From: JAJEBT01 sp965221485
Lineage (GTDB): Bacteria > Pseudomonadota > Alphaproteobacteria > MPNO01 > UBA830
Direction: 5' to 3'
Assembly: GCA_965221485.1 (NCBI GenBank)
Contig: OZ244893.1
Span: 4,278,001 to 4,342,000 of the forward strand
Length of the DNA: 64,000 nucleotides
This document shows, piece after piece, positions 44,357 through 53,693 of this stretch (position 1 is its first letter; every line of letters begins with the position of its first letter). The notes below the pieces were generated by a model that had not been told where the DNA came from, ran no database searches, and saw only the letters and a list, made by a program, of their open reading frames with translations. The position numbers and the translations under genes were made by a program.

Positions 44357-45165
44357 GATGCGACGGCCCTTGCCTGACCGAGAGCCCGGACCTGGCCCTT
44401 GCCCACAACCTCGAACTTCCACAGTCCACCATCCTCGCACCCGGCCAAAATCCGGATTTCCTCTCCAGGATAGGTGGGTGCCCGAAAGCGCAGTTCGAGA
44501 CTGGCCAGCGGTGCCCCGATCAATTCCCTGAGGATACGTTCGGCAACGGGCGCGATCAGGGTCCCCGGCACGACAGTATCGGCAAATCGACGCATTCGGG
44601 CATAGACAGAATCGAAGTGAAGCGGATTCCAGTCTCCGGTTTCCACGGCAAGCCAGGCGATCTGGGTGCGGGAAAAGGAGAGGGGGCATCCCACCTCTTC
44701 CAGTTCCCGATTTGCTGGAGGACCAATGGCGGGCGGCGCCAACGGTCCGGGGGGAAGATCAACCATCTGGACGGCCTCGGTAACTGCGGGTTTGCCAGCC
44801 GCTATCCACCGGGTGACCAGTGTCGATATCACCCGGTCCCCGCTCTTTCCGACCACTGTCTTTCGGTCCTCGATCGCGGCTGTGGCGGTCAGGGTGTCGC
44901 CAACCTGCACACCCCGGTGCCGGTGGTAGCGGGCGCCGCCAAACAAACCGCGATCCGGATCCCTGCCAAGGACAGTGTGGATCGATATCCCGGCAGCCGG
45001 CTGGCTGCGAAGAAAGAAGAGATAGGTCAGCGGAACCTCGTCACCGTGCACCGGAATATGGTCGGGCAAGCGTCCGTCGCGACCCACATACCAACGACAG
45101 ACGGACTCCGGAGTGACCTCGATAGTCCAGCGGGGAAGAGCTTGTCCCGTCCTGTCGTCAGTCAT
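44353..45165 (-). CDS. MaoC-like hot-dog hydratase, two-domain form
   Basis: A 270-residue protein with an N-terminal hot-dog domain and a C-terminal MaoC hydratase domain. The catalytic motif is GDWNPLHFD with its Asp and His, and TVVPGTLIAP follows. The family hydrates enoyl-CoA thioesters such as those made by the adjacent ligase. I chose ATG 45163-45165, with AGGA nine bases upstream; ATG 45174 is possible but its ribosome site is too close. It overlaps the previous gene by 8 bases. Confidence 0.82.
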   Translation of the reverse strand: MTDDRTGQALPRWTIEVTPESVCRWYVGRDGRLPDHIPVHGDEVPLTYLFFLRSQPAAGISIHTVLGRDPDRGLFGGARYHRHRGVQVGDTLTATAAIEDRKTVVGKSGDRVISTLVTRWIAAGKPAVTEAVQMVDLPPGPLAPPAIGPPANRELEEVGCPLSFSRTQIAWLAVETGDWNPLHFDSVYARMRRFADTVVPGTLIAPVAERILRELIGAPLASLELRFRAPTYPGEEIRILAGCEDGGLWKFEVVGKGQVRALGQARAVAS

Positions 45166-45562
45166 CGGAGGCATTCCTGATCAGGATATCCCGATCCGCG
45201 AGACAGACCGCGTGCAACCCCCGGGAATCCCGGATTTCCCATGACAGAAAATGATCCTCGCCGCAGGCTGTCAATCCGGAGCCATCATGAAACTTCAGGT
45301 CCAGCGCCGCTTCCCCGGTTACGCAGCCACCGGCAAGTCTCTCAAAAAGTAACGACAGGAGCGGACCTGCTGTAGAAGGGTCCTCTTCGATACAGCCAAA
45401 ATGCGTCTGGTCGGTGGCTGACTTGTAGACGAAGCGGCCATCAATGCGGATTTCTGCTGACAGACCCTCTCCGCCACGACAGAAAATTGTAAGGGAATCA
45501 TCCACAGCGATGCGGGTGATGGTCAGCCCCTGCAGGGATGGCAGCCGGTGGGGTTCGGGCAT
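45158..45562 (-). CDS. Hypothetical protein (134 aa), first gene of the ligase operon
   Basis: A 134-residue soluble protein with alternating beta-type segments (LTITRIAVDDSLTIFC, AEIRIDGRFVYKSA). No signal peptide or membrane segment is evident. I do not recognise the family with certainty. Its end overlaps the MaoC-like gene, so it belongs to the same transcript as the hydratase and CoA ligase. An accessory or structural role is possible. Confidence 0.6.
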   Translation of the reverse strand: MPEPHRLPSLQGLTITRIAVDDSLTIFCRGGEGLSAEIRIDGRFVYKSATDQTHFGCIEEDPSTAGPLLSLLFERLAGGCVTGEAALDLKFHDGSGLTACGEDHFLSWEIRDSRGLHAVCLADRDILIRNASDD

Positions 45563-45732
45563 TTCAGGACGAGATCAGGTGTTTGGAGTTTGAACCAATA
45601 CTGGCGTTCCTGAGGAACGCGCTAATTCCAGGAGCAGCACGCCAAATAGCATGATCGGAACGACAGGATTCCAGGCCGCGTTCTGAACCAATGCGTCGAT
45701 CTCAGTACATTGGGAGGCTTCGGTGACGCTGC

Positions 45733-46100
45733 TTATGGGGTTGTCCAAGGGGCAACGACTTCGACGCCAATATCGGTGAAATCCCGCAAGTTGCGCGTAG
45801 CCAATCCCATGTCCCGAGAACGCGCGATCGCGGCAATCTGGCAGTCTGCTGGCGGGATCGGGTGTCCGACGGAACGCCGTATGGCCGCGACCTCGGCGTA
45901 GGCGCGCGCAGCATCGCCTCGATGTCCGAGACGAGAGATGTCCGGCGCCGGCCAGCCGGCAGGATAGCAGCACCGTGGCGAGGCTCCGCCTCACCGACAA
46001 GGTCTTCCAGAGTATGATGGCTGGCCCACCCCTGGCCCGCGGAATCAGGCGCCTTACGCATCAGTTCGGATACAACGTTGGTATCGAGCAGCACGGTCAT
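45733..46100 (-). pseudogene. VapC (PIN-domain) toxin broken by deletion and frameshift
   Basis: The frame from ATG 46098-46100 gives MTVLLDTNVVSELMRKAPD, then SHHTLEDL and GAAILPAGRRR, up to SDIEAMLR: a PIN-domain VapC start. About two residues later the sequence changes frame. The toxin then continues as AYAEVAAI, PPADCQIAAIARSRD and RNLRDFTDIGVEVVAPW, ending at TAA 45733-45735. Some 20-25 residues of the middle are missing. The toxin is therefore inactive. It lies directly after an intact antitoxin gene. Confidence 0.8.
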
Positions 46101-46110
46101 GACTGCCGGT

Positions 46111-46353
46111 TCAATCGAACGAAGGCGGCTCGCGCCCGGGCCCTCGTGGCGGCAATTCCAGGTCCACGCCGCCTCCCGGCCCGAAACGCGAGCGCATGAT
46201 GCTCACGAGGTTCCGGGAGCTCGCTTTGCGTCCGACGGCATCGCGCAGAGTGACCCGCGCTTCCTCTTCCATCAAGCGATGGTGTTCCGCGGCGCGGACA
46301 CGAAGGCGCGTCTTCACGTCGTCGTCGAGGTTGCGGATCGTGATACTCGCCAC
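46111..46353 (-). CDS. FitA/VapB-like ribbon-helix-helix antitoxin
   Basis: An 80-residue antitoxin. The DNA-binding ribbon-helix-helix is ASITIRNLDDDVKTRLRVRA, and the C-terminal tail (FGPGGGVDLELPPRG) is the toxin-binding part of FitA-type proteins. It starts at GTG 46351-46353, with GGGAGGG upstream. The toxin gene begins 10 bases after its stop. As the toxin is broken, the antitoxin is now orphaned. Confidence 0.82.
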   Translation of the reverse strand: MASITIRNLDDDVKTRLRVRAAEHHRLMEEEARVTLRDAVGRKASSRNLVSIMRSRFGPGGGVDLELPPRGPGREPPSFD

Positions 46354-47111
46354 CGTCAAGCCCTCCCGTGTCCACGGTCCACCCAAGCATAGCATTTCAA
46401 ATTCTGTAGCGGTGCAATCGAGGCGCGTCAAGCCGAGGCGTCTACGGATGCCGCATCCGTGAATCTGAGCTTGCCGACAATTGGTCCGGCACAAGCTCAG
46501 TCCCGGTCGTGATCATGGCCGCCCTCCCCTATCCGTTTAGCCGACAGCGGTCGCTGCCGCTCCAGCGCCGTTCGGGCTAAACGCCTGTTGCACAACGGCT
46601 TTTATCGCCCCACGGACAGGAATTCTGAGGCATCCGGCCGCCACGGGGGTGGTACGTCCGTGCCCGTTGAGGGCCCAGTATCGTTCAAGGAACCGATGGC
46701 CCAACGGGCCGAAAACAGGGCTGTTTCTGGCTATTTCCTCGCCCTGAGTACCTCGCCTCTGTCTGCCAATTCTGCTACTATATGTAGTCTCTGCGAGAGC
46801 CTTCTGCCATATCAGGCAATGTTGTATTTCGGAGTTTGGTCCGGAATTGCTTTGCCGAGCCGTTTTGCGTCTTTCATCCGCGTCAGCCTGGGTGGCAGGT
46901 TTTGCATCTGCTCCTTTGTTTCCAGAGTCATGGGATACCTCCTTCTCAACGCGCCTATCAACTCTGCGAATGTAAGAGAGAGTCGGTACAGTGCAGATGA
47001 TATCCCCCAAGACATCTGCCAAGTGATGCAGTTCTTCTCGCCCGTTTGCCGCCTGGAAAATCTATGGTTGTCGATGGCGTTTCAGCCATCACCAATCATA
47101 GCTTCAGACCC
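46354..47111. other. Intergenic stretch, no supported gene
   Basis: About 0.75 kb between the antitoxin and the diiron oxygenase gene, both on the minus strand. Open frames such as 46588-47244 (plus) and 46537-47022 (minus) have no recognised family. I see no tRNA or integrase signal. Confidence 0.4.
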
Positions 47112-47945
47112 CTACAGAAATCGCCGACTTTCCAGGGGATCCGGCACATCGAGGCCAAGCGCCTCGATCTGGGGAATTGTGTCGGCGATGAATGCATCGC
47201 GGAGCTGCCCGTTGGTATGTTTCTTGAGACGCCAGGCGCGGTAGCGCTTGTTGCGCACGGAATTGCTCCGCCCGAACATATCGAGGGTCATTGGCCACCA
47301 GATGCGAAGCCGTTCGTTGGCGACCGCCCGGGTGGCGGCATCGCTGCACAATTCACGGAGATGGCGATAGCCCATCCCGGCATGTCCACGCTCCTCGCGA
47401 AAGACACGGGGGACCACATTGGCAACCGGGGCATAGGACATATCGTTCCATTCGGCGATCTGCATAACCCCGACCTTTGAGGCCAGGAAATGATGAAAGG
47501 CGAGGTCAAGCCAGTCCTGGCGGTCATATTCGAACAGATATTGCCGCAGTTCGAAATTCTTGAAATCGACACCAAGGCCCTTCAGGATCTTGGAAAAAAT
47601 GAATCCGTGATTGAGCTCTTCATAATGAAACCGCGCCATCATCATAAGGTCCAGCTGCGTCGGAGCTTGCTCCCGGGCCAGCTGCCACTGGGACTCGATC
47701 ATGTTGGCGTAAGGCTTCGAATCCAGGATCTCCGCATGGTTGTAGATCAGCTTGATGAGGAGATCGCGATATTCGTCGGGCAGGGCATCACCTTCATGAA
47801 ATTGCCGCGGACTGGCCAGAAACGCGATATCGTCCGGGGGCTCGTCGACCTTGATACGGTTGACTTCAAGGGCGGGCAGGGAATCGATGCGAATCCGGTT
47901 TTCAATCTGATCTTCGCTGTCCGGTTCGAACAGGTCGGTGTTCAC
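47112..47945 (-). CDS. Phenylacetic-acid-catabolic (PaaA/PaaC) family diiron protein
   Basis: A 277-residue ferritin-like four-helix protein. Two iron motifs of the E-x-x-H type are visible: FHYEELNHGF and FREERGHAGMG. These are the diiron ligands of the PaaA-type epoxidase family that oxygenates aromatic CoA thioesters. Only one subunit is encoded here, so it may be a stand-alone oxygenase or part of a complex with elsewhere-encoded partners. The start GTG 47943-47945 follows GGGGGAAC. It lies last in a row of four minus-strand genes with DUF1185, LLM and LigB. Confidence 0.75.
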   Translation of the reverse strand: MNTDLFEPDSEDQIENRIRIDSLPALEVNRIKVDEPPDDIAFLASPRQFHEGDALPDEYRDLLIKLIYNHAEILDSKPYANMIESQWQLAREQAPTQLDLMMMARFHYEELNHGFIFSKILKGLGVDFKNFELRQYLFEYDRQDWLDLAFHHFLASKVGVMQIAEWNDMSYAPVANVVPRVFREERGHAGMGYRHLRELCSDAATRAVANERLRIWWPMTLDMFGRSNSVRNKRYRAWRLKKHTNGQLRDAFIADTIPQIEALGLDVPDPLESRRFL

Positions 47946-48415
47946 GGTAGTTCCCCCGTTCCAAGAGCAGTATTCCAGGCAAGACTCGATAACATTCCTG
48001 GCAGGGTCCGCAGGGTACTGGAGCGCGTTGTTGCAGACAAGGAACTGAACCGTTGGAGCTTGTCGGGAGGAATGCCGGCTGGCCCGAGCCATGGATTCAG
48101 GCCAACTCCGGATCCGTAACAGAAACCGCCGTGGTTTGACGGGCCGCCAGATCGGCAACAACCGGCAGCCTGAACTGCGTTCCCGATCCGGCTCAAGGCC
48201 TGACGACCTGTCAGCCGGATCCGCATCCTGTTTTGCCAGATCGACCGTCTTTCAGCGATCAAAAGAGTCATGAGTGTTGAGAGGATTGGTTCCGTTGCAT
48301 ACGGAGATCTGCAGGTTTCAGGTGCTCGCTGTCTCCTCCGTAACCGTGATCCGGGGGCAAACCGGAATGTGTCGGTCTGGACCAGATGCCTGGTCGACCA
48401 ATGGCCTGCAGGGTC
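47946..48415. other. Intergenic stretch with an inverted repeat
   Basis: Between the DUF1185 and diiron genes. It holds a perfect 9-base inverted repeat, GATCCGGCT (48185-48193) and AGCCGGATC (48213-48221), with a 19-base loop that itself contains CTGAC/GTCAG. No T-run follows on either side, so a transcription terminator is uncertain. No gene is seen. Confidence 0.45.
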
Positions 48416-48997
48416 TCACGATGTTGTGGTCACGTCTGCGGCAGTCACACCTGCACCGACGCGTGAAAGCGGCCGACCCGAATCCGTTATGGCGACGATC
48501 ACGACAATTTCGTCGGAACGGGGCGCGTCAGGCAGCGAGACCTGCATCGCGTCAAAATGGGAAAAAGTCCAAAGTTCTTCCTTGTGATGAAGCGGGCAAT
48601 CAATCGTGGTTCCCGGACCGCCCACCTTCTTGGTGGATGGAATGATCGAAGGGGCAGGCCCGACAACGGCGCGGAGAGGTTTGCCGAGCGTGGGGTGCAT
48701 GACCGCTGCGCCATGCTCCTTCTCACCGTCCTCGCCGATGATTGCCGCCTTGCCGAAGCTTTCGACCTGATCTGCTGCGATACCGAGAGCAGCCATTGCA
48801 TGGCGTCCCAGAAGCTCGCCAAGCTCGGCGCCGGCTGTCTCCAGCTTCGAGAGGTCTTCCGAATAGACTCCGGCGTAGGGATTTCGGATGACTGCCATGG
48901 CCGCGCATTGGCGGGAGGGTGGATCAATGCCCTGGCCTTGTTCACGCCTTGTTTCTTCGACGACCGACACGATTTTTCTGATTTCGAGAACCGGCAT
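48416..48997 (-). CDS. DUF1185 (amino acid synthesis) family protein
   Basis: A 193-residue protein with the features of the PF06684 family: IRKIVSVVEETRREQG near the start, AVIRNPYAGVYSEDL, GKAAIIGEDGEKEHGAAVMHP and PDAPRSDEIVVIVA. The biochemical role of this family is not settled. Close neighbours here are an LLM monooxygenase and a LigB-type dioxygenase. I chose ATG 48995-48997, after AGGGGGCT. The frame is open to 49084 upstream without family character. Confidence 0.82.
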   Translation of the reverse strand: MPVLEIRKIVSVVEETRREQGQGIDPPSRQCAAMAVIRNPYAGVYSEDLSKLETAGAELGELLGRHAMAALGIAADQVESFGKAAIIGEDGEKEHGAAVMHPTLGKPLRAVVGPAPSIIPSTKKVGGPGTTIDCPLHHKEELWTFSHFDAMQVSLPDAPRSDEIVVIVAITDSGRPLSRVGAGVTAADVTTTS

Positions 48998-49145
48998 GAG
49001 AGCCCCCTGAAATGTCTCAAGCTCAAGCCTGCCCCACTTCTGAAGAATTGGCAACGGCCCGGGAAATCGCGCCCGTTTGGCCAAGAGGCGTCAGCCGGAT
49101 CGGCCGCTATCACTCACCATCCGGTGACCTGGATATCCCTCGATA

Positions 49146-50297
49146 TCACCCGGTTTCTGGACCACCGACACTTTTCGCACTGGCGATGCCGTCAAGGACA
49201 GCCTGGCGGAATTGGGGTTGGCGCTCTGCAGCATCGTCATAGCTGACTTGCCTGTGACGGAGCTGATCACGAAAATGCGGTATGACATAGCGTGCAAACA
49301 GGCTGTAGCTGTGTTGCGTTGCCTGCCAGTTGGCCCAGTTATGTGCCATGAACATCACGACGCCGAACCCTCCGGTTTTTTGCTGCATACGGGTGATGGT
49401 CCGGATTGCGTCGTCAGGTGTGCCGATCACCGCGAGACCGGATTGCACAACATATTCAGCCATAGAATCGATGTCCTTCGGGATCGGGCCGATCGGCAGG
49501 ACGTCGCGGGCATAGCGGCCCCACGACTCCACGCCGAAGCGGATGTCCTTCATCGCCTGGGTTCGCGTCTCGGCAAGATGCATCATGAGGGCGATCCGGA
49601 ATTCGCGGCGGTCGGCAGTATGACCGTGAGTCGTTGCTGTATCCTCATAGATCCCCCAGTTGTGCGCATAGGCTTCGAGGGCCGCATCGGAATGACCGCC
49701 CAGTGACAACAGCCCAAGTCCGTAGCGGCCGGCAAGCCGGGCACCCGCCGGCGATCGCACCGAGGTCACGGCCATTTCCATGCGGGGCCGGGTGAAACAG
49801 GCGTGCTGCAAACGGGCGTGGTCAAGCGTGAACCAGTCTGTTCGCGCGGTGACCTGCTGTCCCTCAAGGAGCGGGATAATGACATTCAGGGCTTCGGTCA
49901 TCATGCGGCGGGTCTGACGGGCGTCAATTCCCATTTGGGCTGCGTCCGACGCCAGGGCTCCCGGGCCAACCCCAAGCATGGCGCGGCCACGTGTCATGTG
50001 ATCAAGCTGAACCATTGCATCAGCCAGCATGAATGGATGCGTGTAGGGCAGGGATTTCACACCAGTCCCGAGACGGATTGTTCGGGTTTCCCGGGCCGCT
50101 GCAGCGATGAAAATCTCGGGCGCCGCAATGGTCTCGAAACCGCCCGAATGGTGCTCGCCGATCCAGGCTTCGTCGTAACCCAGCCGGTCGAGCAGTGTCA
50201 TGAGCTCGAGATCACGCTCGAACAGCAAGGTCGGGTTTTCGCCAAGGGCATGAAACGGCGCCATGAAAACACCGAAGCGGAGAGCGTTGTCAGTCAT
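49146..50297 (-). CDS. LLM class flavin-dependent monooxygenase
   Basis: A 383-residue bacterial luciferase-like (LLM) enzyme with the TIM-barrel start RFGVFMAPFHALGENP, then WIGEHHSGGFE and GVKSLPYTHPF, close to the limonene-monooxygenase branch. It uses FMNH2 from a partner reductase and oxygen to oxidise small organic substrates, often terpenes or amines. It is flanked by DUF1185 (gap 148 bases) and LigB (gap 157) genes on the same strand. Confidence 0.88.
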   Translation of the reverse strand: MTDNALRFGVFMAPFHALGENPTLLFERDLELMTLLDRLGYDEAWIGEHHSGGFETIAAPEIFIAAAARETRTIRLGTGVKSLPYTHPFMLADAMVQLDHMTRGRAMLGVGPGALASDAAQMGIDARQTRRMMTEALNVIIPLLEGQQVTARTDWFTLDHARLQHACFTRPRMEMAVTSVRSPAGARLAGRYGLGLLSLGGHSDAALEAYAHNWGIYEDTATTHGHTADRREFRIALMMHLAETRTQAMKDIRFGVESWGRYARDVLPIGPIPKDIDSMAEYVVQSGLAVIGTPDDAIRTITRMQQKTGGFGVVMFMAHNWANWQATQHSYSLFARYVIPHFRDQLRHRQVSYDDAAERQPQFRQAVLDGIASAKSVGGPETG

Positions 50298-50454
50298 GCA
50301 GCTTCCTGTTCATGGCCGGTTGCCCAACGGAATTCGCAACACCCTCGCCCGGACTCAGCGGCCGTCCCGGAGGTGAGGAGCCGCGTGGCTCGGTTCGGTC
50401 AAATAAAGAGCCTGTGACGAAGTGCCGATTGCGACGCATTCTGAATTGTGACGC

Positions 50455-51468
50455 TCACTGCCAGGAGGCAAAGGCCATCCCGCTTCCGGTACCGGCTTCG
50501 GTTCGATAGCACGGTACATAACCGATCAGATCCATCTCCAGGCCGGACCCGGCGAGCATACCAGCCACAACGATCCAGTTCTTGGTTTCCGATGTGCCCG
50601 AGCGGAAATGGGATTCCGGTTCCCGGCACATGGTCTCATAGTCCCTGTCCTGAAGCGCCCGAAGCATGCGCTGGTCGAAGTCCTCGTCAACCACGAAGTG
50701 GCTGACACCGCCCGAGGCGGCGATGCCGACCTTCGCATCGTTCTTCCAGTTACGGATCGCACGGCCCAGCGATCGGCCGAATTCCAGGCACCGGCTGACG
50801 GTCGGCTGATTGGGCGGAAAATACGTGTTGATCATGACCGGCACCATCGGGACGGGACGGCTTTGAAGAATTCGCCGGTAAATAAATCCGTAGGCATGAC
50901 CCAGTCGACGCAGCTGGTTTCCGTCCCTTGGCTGCTCGGCGCAGGTGGTCACATCGAAACCATCGGCTACGGCATCCTGCACCATGACTTCTGCAAGTTC
51001 CCGGGAGCAGGGATAGTGTTCGTCCTCGGGAGGATGGTAGACCCGGGCCGCCCATGCGGTTCCGTTGCGGTTGCGCACATCGAGCTCTTCTGCCGTCAGC
51101 TTGCGGTTATTGACTTCGGTGCCGTGAAAAATGGCGAAGGCCGGCTGGATATCGCTTCGGAACCATTCGCCCTGGTCATCTCCGATCACGACGACGATAT
51201 CGGGGGATTGAACCTCTGCCCGGACCGCGAGTTCATCCAGATGCCTCCGGCAATCATCATATCTGTCCCGGCGGACCTTGATACTGTTCTGTTCCCTGAA
51301 GCCTTGGACATCACGAACGCGTAACAGTTCCTCGAACGTGAACGTCCCGTCGCGAAAGGCCAGTTCCCTGTTGTTACGATCGACTTCGGCCCGCCCGTCC
51401 CATTCCTCGGGCGGTGTTGAAAGGAGGGGGCCATGGGATGCACCCAGTGCGAAGACGATTTCGGCCAT
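50455..51468 (-). CDS. Class III (LigB-type) extradiol ring-cleavage dioxygenase
   Basis: A 337-residue member of the LigB superfamily. The first metal His is H12 (ALGASHGPLL), and the conserved second-half motif GGVSHFVVDEDF carries the acid-base His. DIVVVIGDDQGEW is also typical. It cleaves protocatechuate, gallate-like or other catechol rings beside the hydroxyls with Fe(II). No separate LigA small subunit is near, so a fused or single-chain form is likely. I chose ATG 51466-51468, after GGGAGG. It starts the four-gene minus-strand row. Confidence 0.85.
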   Translation of the reverse strand: MAEIVFALGASHGPLLSTPPEEWDGRAEVDRNNRELAFRDGTFTFEELLRVRDVQGFREQNSIKVRRDRYDDCRRHLDELAVRAEVQSPDIVVVIGDDQGEWFRSDIQPAFAIFHGTEVNNRKLTAEELDVRNRNGTAWAARVYHPPEDEHYPCSRELAEVMVQDAVADGFDVTTCAEQPRDGNQLRRLGHAYGFIYRRILQSRPVPMVPVMINTYFPPNQPTVSRCLEFGRSLGRAIRNWKNDAKVGIAASGGVSHFVVDEDFDQRMLRALQDRDYETMCREPESHFRSGTSETKNWIVVAGMLAGSGLEMDLIGYVPCYRTEAGTGSGMAFASWQ

Positions 51469-51811
51469 ATCGAACCTCCCGAGAGCCGGCCAGTCTGGAT
51501 TGCTGACCCCATGCACGGTGCTCGCGGTGGAATTATGGCAGATTATCGTTGTCTTGTCTGATGGTCGGATCCGGCCTCCGCAAGTCCGAACAGGTGCGCG
51601 AAAGCGACATGGTTCAAATGTCGGAACTGCAAGCGTGGAGCTCTCAATCTCCGACACCCGGGAGGACGACAGAACACAGGCACAGGGCGGCACAAGTTTG
51701 AACGCCGCATCCCGATTTGCTGTTATGGTCCGGACTTCGGAGCCGACCGGCCCGTGAATTTTGCTTCCGGGAAGCCTACCGGGGTTCGGGTTCTGCGTCG
51801 GGAGATGCGAG
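51469..51811. other. Divergent promoter region
   Basis: About 340 bases between the LigB gene (minus) and the lipoprotein gene (plus). No gene is supported. Promoters for both should lie here, but none is clear to the eye. Confidence 0.35.
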
Positions 51812-52855
51812 ATGACAAACTTCACGAGGCCTCGTCATCGGTTCCTTGTCCTTGCAGCTGTGGTGGCCAGTCTTTTTCTGACCGGGTGTGGTGGATCTTC
51901 CGTCCCTGAACCGCCAGTGCCCGGAAATGGTTCGTCCGGTGGGGGAGCCGGGGGTACGACCATTCCCTTGCACGACCCGCTGCCGGGCATTCTGGCCGCC
52001 CGCGTTTCCGAATGGCAGGACACCAATGGCCTCTTGCCTCCGTCCATGAATATGGCTGGACTTGCGGATCGCGACGCCCGCATTCGAATGGCGGAGACCG
52101 AACTGATCGGTACCGATCTTATGGTACTGGACCAGGGAGCATATTGGCAGCCGGGGACCGTCAGCGATTATCCGTTTCCGGATGACGATTCTGACAAGGC
52201 TTACACACTGCTCGGGGACAGAGCCGGTGTGATGTTGGGATGGCGCAGCTCTCATTCGACAATCACGCCTGGATATACGACGAGACTTGTTCTGCAGTGG
52301 GGCGGCTGGTTGGAGACCTCCCGATTTGGCGTGGTTGTCAGTGACGGTCTGCATGAAGAGCATGGAGTGCGTTTCAACGTATTGTTCGCTTTTTCCGATG
52401 GCATGACATCGGCAGGATTGCAGGAAGGAGGAATCGCGACCTACCGGGGTCTGGCGGTCGCCCGGGCGGTGGCCGGCTTGATGTCCGAAGACTCCCTGAC
52501 CTTGCATTCCCTGCCCAGGCCGTCTGGCTTGCTTCTTGGCGACGTAGACATTGATGTCAATTTCGGGCGGAGCCTGGTGAATGTCAGGTTCACAGGATTT
52601 TACGACCTCGATTTCGGGGATACCCGGACCGAACCGGACATCTCATGGACGGATGTTCCCCTGAGCCGTTCCCGGTTTTTCAGCACCGGCGAGGGGCGGT
52701 ATTTAAGTGGAGCCCTTTTCGGACAGAATGGTGCCGAAATCGGAGGTGTGTTCCGGACAGGAGCACTGCTGGGTGCATTTGGCGCCAGCCGGTTCGCAGG
52801 TCAGGTCCGGGAAAATCCGGTCAATTTGTCGGCACCTGCGGCCAATCCCCGGTGA
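51812..52855 (+). CDS. TbpB-like / slam-dependent surface lipoprotein barrel
   Basis: A 347-residue outer-membrane lipoprotein. The signal peptide ends in the lipobox LFLTGC, with C26 as the lipidated residue, followed by a Gly/Ser/Pro-rich linker. The C-terminal part ends with GRYLSGALFGQNGAEIGGVF, a barrel motif of transferrin-binding-protein-B-like lipoproteins. No TonB-dependent receptor partner and no Slam gene is in the window, so it may serve another ligand. I chose ATG 51812, after GGGAG. It stands alone between catabolic genes. Confidence 0.7.
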   Translation: MTNFTRPRHRFLVLAAVVASLFLTGCGGSSVPEPPVPGNGSSGGGAGGTTIPLHDPLPGILAARVSEWQDTNGLLPPSMNMAGLADRDARIRMAETELIGTDLMVLDQGAYWQPGTVSDYPFPDDDSDKAYTLLGDRAGVMLGWRSSHSTITPGYTTRLVLQWGGWLETSRFGVVVSDGLHEEHGVRFNVLFAFSDGMTSAGLQEGGIATYRGLAVARAVAGLMSEDSLTLHSLPRPSGLLLGDVDIDVNFGRSLVNVRFTGFYDLDFGDTRTEPDISWTDVPLSRSRFFSTGEGRYLSGALFGQNGAEIGGVFRTGALLGAFGASRFAGQVRENPVNLSAPAANPR

Positions 52856-52889
52856 CAGTCCTGGAGCCCGGTGACGTTGGCTGGCGGGC

Positions 52890-53693
52890 TCAGTCGCGCC
52901 ATTTCAGGAGATGACGTTCGGCGGTGTTGATCAGCCAGTTGGTCGTCAGACCAAGCAATGACAGGACGATAACGCCGGCAACCAGCTGATCGATCGCGAA
53001 CAGTGATCCTGCAATCTGGATATAGGCTCCGATTCCGGTTTCCGCAGCGATCAGCTCGGCTGCGACAATGAGGATGATGGCGATTGCGGCCGTGATTCGC
53101 ATACCCGACAGAATGGCGGGCAGCGCACCGGGCAGCACGATCTTGCGAACAATGGACCACCAGCTGAGGCCAAAGGATTGTCCCATCCGGATCAGTGTGC
53201 GGTCGACACTGTCCACGCCGCCATAGGTTGCGATCACCGTGGGAAAGAATGTTCCGAACAGGATCAGACCGACCTTTGAAGCTTCGCCGATCCCGAACCA
53301 TATGATGAAGAGGGGCAGCAATGCGATCTTCGGGATCGGAAAAAGAGCCGCTACCAGCGGTGCTGCTCCGGCCCGGACGACCGAGAACAAACCAATGGAG
53401 AAGCCGAGTGCAATGCCAAGGATGGTGCCGGCACTCCATCCGAGAACCAGGCGTTGAACGCTCGCACCAACATGTTGCCAGAGCTTTCCGCTCTCCCACA
53501 GCTCGACGAACGCGGTGACCACCTCGCTCGGAGCCGGCAGCACGAGACCGGAAATCAGGCCTGTTCGACTGCCGGCCTCCCAACCGGAGACGACGAGGAC
53601 GAAAACCAGGACACTGAGGATCGGAATTGGGCGGGTACGGAAACCACCGCCACGGAAAGGGATTGGTCTGGCAGTCCGGTCAGGACGAAACAT
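52890..53693 (-). CDS. ABC transporter permease (SsuC/TauC type), second importer
   Basis: A 267-residue inner-membrane permease with about six hydrophobic helices and an EAA loop (IVRKIVLPGALPAILSGMR). I chose ATG 53691-53693 (MFRPDRTARP). The gene overlaps the ATPase gene by 14 bases. The order on the minus strand is binding protein, ATPase, permease, a normal compact importer operon. Confidence 0.88.
   Translation of the reverse strand: MFRPDRTARPIPFRGGGFRTRPIPILSVLVFVLVVSGWEAGSRTGLISGLVLPAPSEVVTAFVELWESGKLWQHVGASVQRLVLGWSAGTILGIALGFSIGLFSVVRAGAAPLVAALFPIPKIALLPLFIIWFGIGEASKVGLILFGTFFPTVIATYGGVDSVDRTLIRMGQSFGLSWWSIVRKIVLPGALPAILSGMRITAAIAIILIVAAELIAAETGIGAYIQIAGSLFAIDQLVAGVIVLSLLGLTTNWLINTAERHLLKWRD

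Noticed and set aside
46537..47244. Open frames of about 160-220 codons on both strands near the antitoxin
   Set aside because: Their translations show no domain, and they overlap each other and the diiron gene region. I left the stretch as unassigned.
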